NCBI GenBank assembly: GCA_963682055.1
Contig: OY821748.1
Coordinates: 6,114,843 to 6,178,842 of the forward strand
Length of the DNA: 64,000 nucleotides
Direction: 5' to 3'
DNA from: Primula veris
Lineage: Eukaryota; Streptophyta; Magnoliopsida; Ericales; Primulaceae
Shown here: piece after piece, positions 48,880-60,972 of the stretch
Layout of the letters: each line of letters opens with the position of its first letter
Numbering within the stretch: position 1 is the stretch's first letter
Translations under genes and position numbers: made by a program
The notes under the pieces: model-generated
What the model saw: the letters and a program-made list of their open reading frames with translations, nothing else
The model's database searches: none
Told to the model about the DNA's origin: nothing

Positions 48880-49098
48880 TGTTGTGTGACATATTAGCTC
48901 GTTATAGATATATATAGAGATATGTATAGATATAAAGAGAGATATGAGAGAGATAACAAGTCTTTATTAATCAGAATGTATCAATAAAAGGGGACACTAA
49001 CCTTCTTTATATACTAGAGGTTAGGGTTATACAAGATAGAAAGTCCAACTTAGGCCCACTATGAGTAAGGCCCAATAGTCCAATAATATCTTACAACA
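48880..49098 (-). repeat. 5' LTR of copia copy 2
   Basis: 219 bp; the 5' LTR in the element's own direction. A 4-bp deletion and about five substitutions separate it from the 3' LTR. Confidence 0.9.
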
Positions 49099-49103
49099 CT
49101 TAT

Positions 49104-50399
49104 TACTTTTTAACAATTTATTATCATATATCCCTTTTTGTTTAAGTTTTCTATTATCCTGAAAAATATTTTATTGCTAATTTTATAGAAAGTTATTTTT
49201 GGTCTTACTCCGTTAAATTTGGAAAATATTTTCCCATGGAACAGATTTTATGCCTATACAAACATACAAAAATTGTAATTTTCCCAAAAATATTTTTCGT
49301 CCTAAGTGAATTACCTTTTTTTAGAATTAATTTACTAGCGTTCCTCGTTTTATTTCATTTCATTTAGTAGCAAAGAATCAGCTGTAATCCGGAACTATAT
49401 TTTTGGTCCCTCGCTTGAACTCAAGAAATTTCTCAATCGAAGAAAGTAACATTAAAAAAAAAGGCAAATTTGAGTTTCCGATTCATCTTAGCAATCCTAC
49501 CGATGAGTGAGACAAAAAGGTGTATAAACTAGATTTTGCCTTCATAGAAAGTTGCATGTCCAGGTTCATCCTCCCACATGTACAAAAAATTACCTAATTT
49601 ACCCATTTAAAATCCAATTACGTAATCTTAATCAAAGCATTATCAAAACGCGCACTGCAATATATATTACAAAAAACATGTATATTAATGATAATAACTA
49701 TGATTATTTTGTAACGTGCTCAAGCAACCATTTTCTTTTTACGGCATTGTGGTGAGGTTTTGTCAGACACATTTAAATCAACTTTACTTTGTAGTATATA
49801 ATGTCTTTTTCGATTTGTGTAGCGCTCGATATACCCTCCGGGCTCCGGTCACTATTTTAAATTTAGAATCTCTTATACAGATTATATCAAATTTCATTTC
49901 ACTACTTTTCATTTTAAACAATTTTTGATGTACCCATATTTTACACAGATTATTTCAGGTTTTTTTCCCGAATGAAAGACTATTTCACTTTGCCTTTTAT
50001 ATGTAAAATGATTAGATAATCTGTAACGATAAAAAGCAAACTGAATTAATCTTGAAAAAACATGTGTAAAATTATTAGATTATTTTACAGTTTTCATAGT
50101 GCATTCAAAAAATGGATCACAATTTCATTAATAGATATTATAAAGATAGAAAGAACGTTGAAAAACCATAATAATGCATTCTAAAAAACTAAATTGTACC
50201 AATTCAACGAGCATTTCTGAAACAACATTTGCATTTTAAATAATTTAAATTAGTCTGGTGTCATATTAATTACTATAATTTTCAATAAGTATAATTTATA
50301 ACTATAAAGTAGTAGATTAGAGTAGTTGCAAAAATCAAAATTATCATCTTCAGCTTCCTTCCCATGAAATTACATTAATTCCAATATTACCCACACCCT
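49104..50399. other. Upstream intergenic region of ATP sulfurylase
   Basis: AT-rich DNA with no exon or clear terminal repeats. It should include distal promoter elements of the downstream gene; none could be named with confidence. Confidence 0.45.
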
Positions 50400-50515
50400 T
50401 CCCACTCTTTTTATAACTCCCCTCCCCTGCGAAAAATGAAATAGATACACATAACACACACACACACATAGAGATAGATAGATACATACATACATACATA
50501 CATACATACATAATA
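50400..50515 (+). promoter_or_regulatory. ATP sulfurylase core promoter and leader
   Basis: A TATA-like TTTTTATAACTC lies near 50408-50418. It is followed by a C/T-rich stretch and a leader with (CA)n, (GATA)n and (CATA)n microsatellites up to the start codon. A minimal upstream ATG-AAA-TAG at 50435-50443 may or may not be transcribed, depending on the exact start site. Confidence 0.5.
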
Positions 50516-51599
50516 ATGTGTTCAATGGCGGCTATTTACCTGAAAACCCCTCCACCATCTCTCTCTTTCTCTCCCCTCCATAAACCCATTTTCCCTGTCC
50601 AAACCCGTCTCAAAACCCGACTTAAAACCCGATCCGTTCTAATATCCCCTGACGGTGGCCAATTAGTGGACTTAATTGCCCCCGAACAAACCCGACTCGG
50701 ATTAAAGACCCGGGCCGGTTCATTAGAGAAGATTGTTTTGACTCGAGTTGATCTCGAGTGGGTTCATGTGGTGAGCGAGGGGTGGGCGAGTCCGTTACGA
50801 GGGTTCATGAGAGAGAGAGAGTTCCTCCAAACACTTCATTTCAACGCCATCAGGACCGATGGCGGGGAATTCGTTAACATGTCTGTTCCGATCGTGCTCG
50901 CGGTCGATGACGCAGTGAAGGAGCGGATCAGTGGGGAGGGTGAGGTGGCGCTTGTCGGGCCGGACGGGGTGCCCATCGCGATTCTTAGCAAGTAAGTATT
51001 TTTTTTGTTGTTGTAATTTTGGTATTTTCTTGTTTAATTTTATTTATTCATTTACTATTGGCAAGTCATTTTTTTATTTTTATTTTAGTGAGTTTTCAAG
51101 GTTTTATGTTTTTTTTTTTTGTACTTAAGTTTAATCATGAATGTTTAGTTGGCAAGTAAGGGTGGTTTTTGTAATTTTATTTTCTTATGTTTTTGATTAT
51201 TGACAAGTGTTATTTCTTTGTGTTTGAAAGTAATTATTGACAAGTGGATTGGTTGTGTTTTTTTAATGTCTTATTATGTTTTATGTGTACTTTTTAGTTT
51301 AATGTTTAGTTGGCATGTTTTTGTCGGCGAGATTTACTGTAGGGGTACCCTTAGTTTGGAACTTAATTCTTATTGGCCCTCATAGTTCTTATTAGAGTGT
51401 ACTTATTGCTCTGAAGATTTGAAAAGTGCTTGGTAGTTGGTCCCGGGAAAGTAACTAGATGAAGGGCCGCGGCCCGCCATTTTGAGAAAAGTTAATGAAA
51501 AATTAAAAAATTTCTAGGATTTTAATTAAAATTTTCAAAAGTTAGTGTTTCATAAATGGTATGGTATGAAAAAAATATACTATATAGAATATCGGTCTT

Positions 51600-51630
<31 letters not shown>

Positions 51631-54600
51631 GACTTGGTTCTTAATCATTATGCTGGAAGGAGATCAGAAAGTCATTTAAATTATGTAACGTTTTTTTTCC
51701 TTTTTTTTGGACTACTTAGTTTTCTGTTTAGTTACTACAGGGGTGTACCTATAATTTGTAAATTCCATTCTATTTGGTCCTTGTAAATCTAACTTTTTTG
51801 GGGTTAAAAAAGCAAAGAAAAGACCAAAGTAAAAATGGCAACATGCTGCCTCCAAAAAAAAAAAGACTATTCTACCTTGATCTTTTTAACTTCAAAAACC
51901 ATTATAGATTCTCATAATAACTCATAAAGTATAGGCTAACAGAACACCACTATAAACACATTTCCAAGAGCTCTTAGTATCTGAAAACTGAAAAGTGTTG
52001 ATCAATGTTCCGTGTTTGGAATGGAAATTAAAACGTCATTATCATTGTAAATACTGTACATTTAAAGTGATTTCTTTGGTGTTTCATGAGTAAATTAGAG
52101 TGAGTTTGATATTAGTATAATGCTACAAGAGGACCAAATCTATCACCGTTTCTAGATTCGGGACAAACCAAACTTAAACATGAGATTTTCTTTTAAGTAG
52201 GGAAATATTATGGATCAAATATAGCCTTCTCCAAACTGTAAACACAATTGCTGTAAAAACCTTCGGATTTGTTTCGAAATAGTGACTTGTGAGGGTGCGA
52301 TAATTGGAACATGAGTTAAGTATGGTAACATTTTACTTGCTTTGCTGTACTATTGTCATGTTTGAGAGGTGCTACTTTGTGAGTGTGAATGGAAATGTTC
52401 TGTTCACCCTTATGTAAAGAAGAAAATTCCAGTCATTATCCAGTATACTCCATTAAACATGAAAGTGTATCATTTTGATTGCAAATGAAACATGCCTTAT
52501 AAGTGTTATAATTGACGAATTCGAAAAATCAAAAAGTTACCACTTACAATTAGTTAATTCTCTTATGACTAGGATTCCAGTCAGCAGATAAATGTATAGA
52601 TAATATTTCTGGGTATGCGCGTAATTCGTCGAAAAGATTTAGGAATTTTTTCTTTACAATTTTAAACTCTTGTTGTAAGGAACACGTTAATTATGGCTAG
52701 ATACTCGAGTTACATTTACACCCCTAAAAACTACCGAATATTCTTAAAAATTCTCTGTTAAGTTAAAGTTTCTTGGATTGTGCAGTGAAGTTGATTTCCA
52801 TACCTCAATCATCTGATTGCTTCTAATTTTGATTACAACTAGGAGAGGTACATTAAAATTATGCAAGCTACTTTATCTGAACGGGTGTATCAGTAAATTT
52901 TTAGAAAGATGTTATGGTATCATATGACACATAGTTCCCTCCCACAAGCTGCACATGTCTTAAATCAAATGGGTACGCATTAAGATCAGCTTCAGGAGTG
53001 TTGTTATGAAAGCAATTTTCTTGTTACTCTTATGTCGTTTAAACTTGTTTCATGAATAATGATACATTCCTGGGTTAAAAGTGAAACGTGTGAAAGGCTA
53101 GGGATTTTGTAGGCATCGTGGTCTCAATGTTTAACGGATTTGTATAAACTTTAATTTTGCTAGGATCGTACTTAGGACTATAGTCCCTTTTTCTCTTGGA
53201 ATGTTAAGCATGCGACCTTTTGAGAATGCAACACATTTCTGCATTTCTGAGTGTCAAACTAAAATTTTCGGAGCAGATTTAGTCTCTGGACATTTCTTAG
53301 CAAGTCTCCGCCTCTATCAGGATAAAATCATCCCCTGTTTGGTTAACTCTATCTGAACGATACTAATTCTTTTACTTTCTGTTTAAAATAAATTATCACA
53401 ATGCTCATAACAGGCTCTCTTGTGTGTGTCATTAACATTAGCTATTATGAGCTCACTTAAGAATATAGAACTTTAATCATGTCTAATCTTGCTACTGAGC
53501 GATAAAGAAAGTAGTGGAACTATAGACTGATTTTCCCCTTGTAGGTTAAGGGATGTTTTGCTTAACTGTTTTTATTGGAATATTGGGTTAATCTGGACTA
53601 ACTTTTTTGGTTCACTAGGTTCACATACTTTTCTGGGGGCGATTTTTCATAATTTTTTGAACTTTTCTTATTTGGAAAAAAGATTTGCAAAATGACTGCA
53701 GTGGTTAATTTTAGAACTTCTTATTTGAACTGTTCTTAACTATTTAGTACAAACAACAAGGAGGGCTAGCCTATTGGGTTTAAAACCTAGAATCTATCTT
53801 CTCAGGCAGGAGGCTTGTCTTTTCACTTTCCACTTACCGCAAAAATAAGTAACTCTGAAGATAACAAAAACTTAATGCCTGAACACATATTGGATAGTGG
53901 GAAAGCGGGTGCAGCACATATTTTGTGTGATTTCAACCCTCTTGAAACCACGATCTGGCTCATTCATTGCCAATATTGACGGCTTCTTGATTTGGATTCC
54001 CAAAGATAACAATTCCAATGTTACGAAGAAACCGTACAGAATGTTTTAAGAAATAAGAAATTAAGAGTCATATAATTGCTGCAATATACATGGGAGATTC
54101 TGACTTTTAGAATACGGTTCTTAAAGAATTAAGTGTTTCAAGAAAGCACTGTAGCAAGAAAACTACCATACTCTTTGCACTTACCACAATGAACCCTGTC
54201 CCCGTGTAACACTGATGTACGATTCTCGTTTCTTTTGTAGTTTTTTGATTCAAGTGAGAGTTCGGTAATATTTTTGGTATCCACTTTCCTAAGGCTATTC
54301 GTAGAGTTTATTGTTTTCGTTTCTCACAGTGGTTTTATTTTATATTGGCTAAGACTGTGGTTTATAAGAAACTTTATTTCTTCTCACGCTAGATCCTTTT
54401 ATGGAAAGCTATTGGAGCTATGTAATCTTGAAGACGCTATATAATTTGACTTACCTAAAAGAAAAAGAAATGGCTTCTCATGTGATCTACCTTTTTCTTT
54501 TTCGTTTGTTGGCTATAGTATTGAGATATACAAGCATAACAAGGAAGAGAGAATTGCGAGAACATGGGGTACCACCGCACCTGGTCTACCTTATGTAGAA

Positions 54601-56877
54601 CAAGCAATAACAAACTCAGGAAACTGGCTAATTGGTGGTGACCTGGAGGTGATCGAACCCATCAAGTACAATGACGGCCTCGACCGGTTCCGTCTGTCTC
54701 CTGCAGAACTTCGTGAGGAATTTACTCGCCGTAATGCCGATGCTGTTTTCGCGTTCCAGCTCAGGAATCCGGTGCATAACGGGCACGCATTGCTTATGAC
54801 GGACACTCGGCGTAGGCTTTTAGAGATGGGGTATAAAAACCCAGTCCTGTTGCTCCATCCTTTGGGTGGATATACAAAGGCCGATGATGTTCCACTTAGC
54901 TGGCGAATGAAGCAGCACGAAAAGGTATTCCAATTTTGCACTTTGTCTATTTATTTTTTTGCTCTGTTAGTTGCCTATTATTACTCGATATGCGGGAGGA
55001 AGTAAAGTAACCAGCACAGTGGTAATTACGTATGCTACTTTTCACTTGTTCCCAACCAAACTCACTCTTATACTTTTACTTTGGTGAATCATTGATTGGA
55101 GTGTAAGTAATTGCCTGGAAAGGCTCAGTACTATACGATGGGCTACTAACTTGCTTTAAACTACTATAAGGATGGTGTAAATCTGCCATTCCATCGGCAA
55201 AGGTTACAAAAATAATTCTGTATTGGATGGTGATTCATTTTCATCCTTACCTGGTCCACTTCTGTTTGGTTTTTAACTTGCAGCATCTCCCATAGATGTG
55301 GCGCCAAAGTGAACCCAATTTAATTCGATAATTCAATTTGTGATCTTCAAAAGCGATGAGTTTGTTTGGTGAGGCTAGCCTGGAGTAAGGGTCTAGCTAG
55401 CTATGCCTTTGTTTTTGGCAACTGCATTGTTTTATTTAATTTGATTCTGAAATCGGACTAAATGTCCTCAGGGTGGGAATGATATTCAACATACCATTGG
55501 CCCTAATAGTGAAATCACTTCTTGTTTTGAAGAAAAGTCTTTAGAATTTGAACTAGTTTGGCTTAAATTATTACGATTACCATATTGTACAACTACTGTC
55601 CTTCAAATTTATTTCAAGAGAAGTACCAATTCACCAACATGCGGAGCATATTGCTTCTCTAGTTTGAATTTTCATAATATAGGAATTTTGTTTCGCTTAT
55701 GTATTACTTTTACTTATTCAGAAGTTAACTTATGTATCCCCCAGGTTCTCGAAGACGGGGTTCTTGATCCAGAGACTACTGTCGTATCTATATTCCCCTC
55801 GCCTATGCATTATGCAGGGCCCACAGAGGTCCAGTGGCACGCAAAGGCTCGGATAAATGCAGGAGCAAACTTCTATATAGTTGGGCGGGACCCAGCTGGA
55901 ATGAGCCACCCTGTCGAGAAACGAGATCTGTATGATGCTGATCACGGAAAGCAGGTGCTTAGCATGGCTCCAGGACTTGAAAGGCTAAACATTCTTCCTT
56001 TCAAGGTACGGAATAATTTGCATCTCAGTTTAATGCTATATTTGGATTATGGATTTGAAAGGTAAAAGTGAAGAAGAGAAATGACTTTCAAATTTTGTAT
56101 TGTTTTCTTGACTTCAAAATTATAGCGATATACCTTGTATTGTATTGCTTTGTCCATAAAGTTTATCTGGGCATATTTCAGGTAACTTTGGAGGAACATA
56201 TCAGTACTGCTTAGTATTATGGCCTTTGGGCATCTTAATTTTAATTTCATCAATACGACTCTCTCTCGTTCTCTACTCTCTTCACTTTGATTTGATTTGT
56301 ATGATTATCATTTCGTAACAGTTTTTACTAGTATTCCATCAAATAAACATAACGGTTTTTTAAAGCTTGTATCTGCCTGGAAAGATGTATTCTGATTCTT
56401 ACTCAGTGGTACTTGGTAGGAGTTTGTCTGGTTTAAGAATAAAACATGAATTAAGGTTTGATCAAAGATAATTTAGTTTACTTTTTTTTACTAGCCCCTG
56501 ATCATAGTTTGTTAATTGCAGGTGGCTGCATATGATAAGACTCAGGGTAAAATGGCATTCTTTGACCCCTCTAGGGCTCAAGATTTTATCTTCATCTCAG
56601 GCACTAAGGTACTCTTATTTTGCTATATTCACTATTCTTTCTTTCCAGTTGAAATGCATGTATCCGAAAGTCTTTTATGTATGGCTCTGTATAAAGGAAG
56701 GCTGACTAAATTTCGTCATCTATGGTTAAATATTTGTAGATGCGGACTCTGGCGAAAAACAAAGAGAACCCACCAGATGGATTTATGTGCCCCGGAGGTT
56801 GGCAAGTGTTGGTGGACTATTACGATAGTTTGGCTCCCGCAGAAAATGGCAAAGTTCCTCAACCCGTGCCTGCCTAG
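50516..56877 (+). CDS. APS1: ATP sulfurylase, plastid type
   Basis: Catalyses ATP + sulfate to adenosine 5'-phosphosulfate (APS) + PPi, the first step of sulfate assimilation. Exons: 50516-50991, 54519-54924, 55745-56005, 56522-56608, 56740-56877; all junctions are GT-AG and phases agree. Product 455 aa, like plant APS proteins (about 460). Residues 1 to about 50 are rich in Ser/Pro/Arg/Lys without acidic residues, as in a plastid transit peptide. Then follow EGWASPL, the nucleotide-binding QLRNP (239-243) with HNGH (245-248), [42 protein letters not shown] (from 341) and ISGTKMR. The C-terminus VPQPVPA is family-like. There is no APS-kinase domain, as expected in plants. Translation may start at 50516 (MCSMAA) or at the Met at 50525. 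Intron 1 (3.5 kb) is unusually long. The isoform number is inferred and could differ. Confidence 0.95.
51601..51628. repeat. Poly(C) tract in ATP sulfurylase intron 1
   Basis: About 28 consecutive C residues. It creates a false poly-Pro open frame and is prone to length errors. Confidence 0.9.
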
Positions 56878-57781
56878 GTGCCACATGTTCTGAATTTTAT
56901 GTGTTTTTTCAGGAATATTTATGATTAACTCTCCAAATACTGTTTTTAAATGTTGTACATATTATTTGTCCAGCTCCATTTGATAAATAAACGTGGAGAA
57001 ATTAATGGGCTTGGCCTCGACATGTAATTGTAGCTACTATTGTGGTAGCTTCAATATGTGGAATCTTTGTATCATATTTGTGCTTGTGGGTTTGCTGGAA
57101 ATGAAAACAAAAGTTGTGGGTTTGATCATGTCGGTTGTATTCTTTATTTTAATCCTCTATGTTTCCCTTTTACTTTCATTAAATTTGAGCATTTTGTTAA
57201 GTCAGCTTGTTAAAAGTATTCGATAAATGGTAGATACAGTTAGGAGACATCTATGCTTTAGACATCTATGCAAGCAGCAAGATAAATTATAAATTGATCG
57301 ACATGCAAGAAGCATTTTTATAGGACAAAAATTCGGATTTTAAGCAAAAACTTCAAGTTATGCAAAGCAACATAATAGAGTTGCAAAATAATTTTTAGCA
57401 AGGAAACATGATTCTACATTGCATTCACCTTTTTTGGTACAAAGGATTGGATGACGAACGATTATGGAATGAGCGAATCATGGTCATAACGGATCACACT
57501 GATTCCTTTGGCCTATTCACAAAGCGGTAATGAAGTATTAATGGTGATAAATTTTGTGAGGCTTCTCTGGTATAATTTAGAAAATAAGATGGTTATGTTT
57601 GTTGAGTTTTGTGGCTTCCTAATCATTACAATCCTGTGATTTTCTTGCGATGTCGTGTTTCTTTTGGTGAGATATCTGAAAACGATGAGAAGCAAGGTGA
57701 AGAAATAATTGGAGGTAAAGAAGAGACTTAATTTTTAACAATTTATGCATCTTGTTTTTTATTTCTAAGCATAGTTTTAGT
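56878..57781. other. 3' flank of ATP sulfurylase
   Basis: Contains the probable 3' UTR (AAT-rich signals such as AATAAA near 56985). No further gene recognised. Confidence 0.5.
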
Positions 57782-57789
57782 GTTTTTAG

Positions 57790-57930
57790 CGGAAGCAGAG
57801 TAACTTACTCTGAGTCAGGGTTATTCTGCTTTCCACAGCCATTAGATCTGTTATTTTATTAATACTGTAGCAGATTCAATGGCTGTGGAAAGCAGAGTAA
57901 TCCTGACTCAGAGTCAGGTACTCTGCTTCC
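57790..57930. mobile_element. Short hAT-like MITE, 8-bp TSD
   Basis: A 141-bp near-palindrome. The left end GGAAGCAGAGTAACTTACTC and the inverted right end GGAAGCAGAGTACCTGACTC both continue through 'tgagtcagg' to 'ctttccacagccat'. The flanking 8-mer GTTTTTAG is identical on both sides (57782-57789 and 57931-57938). Confidence 0.8.
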
Positions 57931-58135
57931 GTTTTTAGCAAGCACCTAAAGCCTCTCAGAAATATGTTCACTTGTTGAATCTTAAAAGAGTTCTCGGTTA
58001 TCAAACGGTACAATATCATTCTATTATAATAACTCAATCCCAGTCAAACGAGTCTGTCCAATTTAGCATTTTTTTTTCAAAAATACTCATATATTTTTTT
58101 ATTAATTACCATAGTAACTAATTTCATAAAAAATA

Positions 58136-58808
58136 AAAAACTAATTATACTATTTCTCTCTCTTTAAACACACAAAATTTCTTAGAGCATGTACAATAGT
58201 GTTGTTATCTCTATTGTTAACTAAAATAGTTAGCTAACAATACATTTTTTTGTCTCCATTAGTTATGTTAAATCATGTGTTATGTTTATAGATGTTAAAA
58301 AAGTTGTTAAATATAACAATGTTCTTAATGTTGTTAATTGATGATTTGGCAAAATACAATTAATTAAAACGTGAACTCTATTTTTTATTTTCTATATTAG
58401 TGAAAGTTTACAAAATGACTAATTAATAAAATTTTAATTAATAATTAATTTTAATTAAAATTAGATAACTTTGTTAAGTTAATAAGTTTAAGTTACATAC
58501 GTGTCATTTAACATATAATTAAATGATGACGTGTCAAAAATAATATTGTTAAAATTAATACAACTAATGTGTATGCTCTTATATTGTGGGTATGATTTAC
58601 TAGTATTAGTATATTATATACTTGTAAACGATACACACACGTTACGTGTGAGACGTTATAAATTGTGATATGTAGAATAAAAAAAATATATAGAATATAA
58701 GAAAACAAAATAATTTAAATTGTGATGATGATACAAATATTTAAAGAAAAAAAATATAGGATATAAGAAATTTTATTTGGTTAAAAAAAGAGAAATAGTG
58801 TAATTAGT
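58136..58808. repeat. Inverted repeat enclosing a MITE
   Basis: About 48 bp at 58136-58184 ('actaattatactatttctct', then 'aaaatttctta') recurs inverted at 58760-58808. The Harbinger-like MITE at 58185 abuts the left arm. This suggests an older TIR element into which the MITE inserted and which the LINE later flanked. Confidence 0.6.
58185..58578. mobile_element. PIF/Harbinger (Tourist-like) MITE
   Basis: 394 bp. Left end GAGCATGTACAATAGTGTTG; right end inverted GAGCATACACATTAGTTG. TTA flanks both sides (58182-58184 and 58579-58581), the diagnostic TSD of this superfamily. AT-rich interior without coding capacity. Confidence 0.78.
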
Positions 58809-58818
58809 TTGGGAGGAT

Positions 58819-60972
58819 ATGCTTGAAAAAGATATTAACCCTAATAGTGTGAAAGGGTACAATAACTGTCTGAAAACTTATAATGATTTCACTCTACAAG
58901 AAGAAGTTTTTCTTAAACAGAAAGCAAGGGTAAAATGGTTAGAGGAAGGGGATAAAAATTCTAAGTTTTTTCACCAAATGTTGAAACATAAGCGTGCAAA
59001 ATCAACTATCCAACATATAGAAAAAGCTAATGGTACTGAGATAGATGACATAAATGAAATTAAAATGGAAGCTGTGGATCATTTCCACAAACATCTCTCT
59101 GCTGATCATACTAATGATGATGACTTTCTACTGAATGTGATCTCAGAGCTAGTTACTCTAGAAGATAACAATATGCTTAATATGATACCCTCTATGGAAG
59201 AGGTTAAAGTGTCTGTTTTCTCAACCCCTATTGACTCAGCTCCAGGAATTGATGGGTTCTCTGCTTCGTTTTATACCTACTGTTGGGATATAATTAAAAT
59301 GGATCTCTATGAAGCAATTCTGGAATTTTTCAAAGGTGGGACTTTCCCAAAAAGCTGGGTTTCTGCCCTAATTGTGTTGATTCCAAAAGTTGCATCTCCT
59401 AGCAATTTTGGGCATTTCAGACCAATTAGCTTGTGCCAAGTCTCCTACAAAATCATCTCCAAGATCTTGACTAATAGGCTGGCAAAGCTTATGCCCAAAT
59501 TGGTCTCTGAAAACCAACATGGCTTTGTAAGTGGTAGGACTATAAGCGACTGTATCCTGTTATCACAAGAACTTATGAGGCATCTAAATACAAAGTGTAG
59601 AGGAAGCAATGTGGTTCTTAAGCTTGATATGGCGAAAGCGTTTGATAGAGTTAGTTGGAAATTTTTGAAGACTGTTCTTTTAAAGTATGGTTTCGATGAA
59701 GGGTGGATTGAGATGATCATGAACTGTGTGACTAATGCCTACTACTCTGTAAGTATTAATGGAAATGCTGCGGGTTTCTTTCAATCTAGCAGAGGGGTTA
59801 AGCAAGGGGATCCTCTATCCCCCATACTTTTTGTATTGGCTGAAGAGGTATTTAGTAGAGGTTTAAATGATCTTATAGATAAGGGAAGTCTGATCGCTTA
59901 TAAAACTCCTCCAAGATGTAGAAATATTTCTCACTTGCTATTTGCTGATGATGTCCTAATATTTACCAATGGCACAAAAAGCAGTTTAGAGAAACTTATG
60001 CAATTTATTCACAGATATGAAATGAGCTCTGGGCAGCTTCTAAATGCGACAAAAAGTATTTTCCTATCCTTGGATAAATCTGCAGTGAGAAAAGAAATAA
60101 TAGCAAAGGTTACTGGCTTTTGTGAAGGTGCGCTCCCTACATCTTATCTTGGAATTCCCCTTCACCATACTAGATTAAATGCTGGAATGTATGAAGAATT
60201 GGTTCAAAAAATTGCAAACAAAGTTGCAAGTTGGAAGGGTCAGTTGTTATCTATGGGAGGGAAGCTTACCTTATTAAAGCACGTCCTCTCTGCCATGCCT
60301 ATGCATCTTATCTCTGTACTAAATCCTCCAATATCAGTACTTGATAAGATTGAAAAATATTTTGCAAACTTTTTCTGGGGTTCCTATGAGGGGAAAGAAA
60401 AACATCATTGGGTAGCGTGGGATAAAATAGCAAAGCCTGTAGATGAAGGGGGCATTGGAGTGAGAAGTTTAAAAGAAATGATGATGGCTCTCCATGCTAA
60501 ACTAAGTTGGAGAATATTGACAGAAAATACTCTATGGGCTAGGTTCATGATACAGAAATACTTAACTAAAGAAGATGGCTGGTCTAATCCAGTGGTAAGA
60601 GGGACTCATTCTGCAACTTGGAAATACATTGCTAAATTTTTAACTCCCCTAATTACTAAGAGTAAGTGGCTGATTAGAGAAGGTGCTATTAATTTCTGGT
60701 ATGAAAATTGGTTGGAAAACTCTATATTAGCTGAGAATTATGATGTTCAGAATAAAAAGCTGTTATTAAACCAACTTTTAATCGGCAATAGTTGGAATGA
60801 AGACAAGCTAAAGGACTTGAGAAACGAAAATTTAAAGAGATGGTTAGAAAAAGAAGTAATTATTTTGAGAAAAGGATGTGATACAAGATATTGGCCACTA
60901 AATCATAGAGGGATCTTTACTGCTAAAGGAGTCTGGGATTTTTTCAGAAAAAAAAGGAAAAATGGAAGATAG
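58819..60972 (+). pseudogene. LINE reverse transcriptase (long open frame)
   Basis: 717-aa open frame. In order: pre-RT region with VKWLEEGDKNSKFFH; finger FRPISLCQVSYKIISKILTN; ENQHGFVSGRTISD; palm A LKLDMAKAFDRVSW; palm B GVKQGDPLSP; catalytic LLFADDVLIF; SYLGIPL; thumb/connection with FFWGSYEGKEKHHWVAW and EGGIGVRSL. All RT motifs are intact. The endonuclease is missing, and the frame is lost at an A-rich run (60951-60962), after which the homology continues one frame over. Not a host gene. Confidence 0.88.

Larger units (their letters stand above)
42049..49098 (-). mobile_element. Ty1/copia retrotransposon copy 2 (older, coding-defective)
   Basis: 7050-bp LTR element of the same family and orientation as copy 1. 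The LTRs are 42049-42271 (223 bp) and 48880-49098 (219 bp). They differ by about five substitutions and one 4-bp indel, so this insertion is older than copy 1. The TSD is CTTAT (42044-42048 and 49099-49103). The PPT is changed to AAATGGGGAG at 42272-42281. gag, integrase, linker, RT and RNase H remnants occur at equivalent places (gag about 47054-46728, linker 44820-44635). The frame is broken in many of the same ways as copy 1. It is the only source I see for about 7 kb of this window. Confidence 0.9.

Noticed and set aside
51556..51786. Poly-proline open frame
   Set aside because: Produced by the poly(C) tract within the ATP sulfurylase intron.
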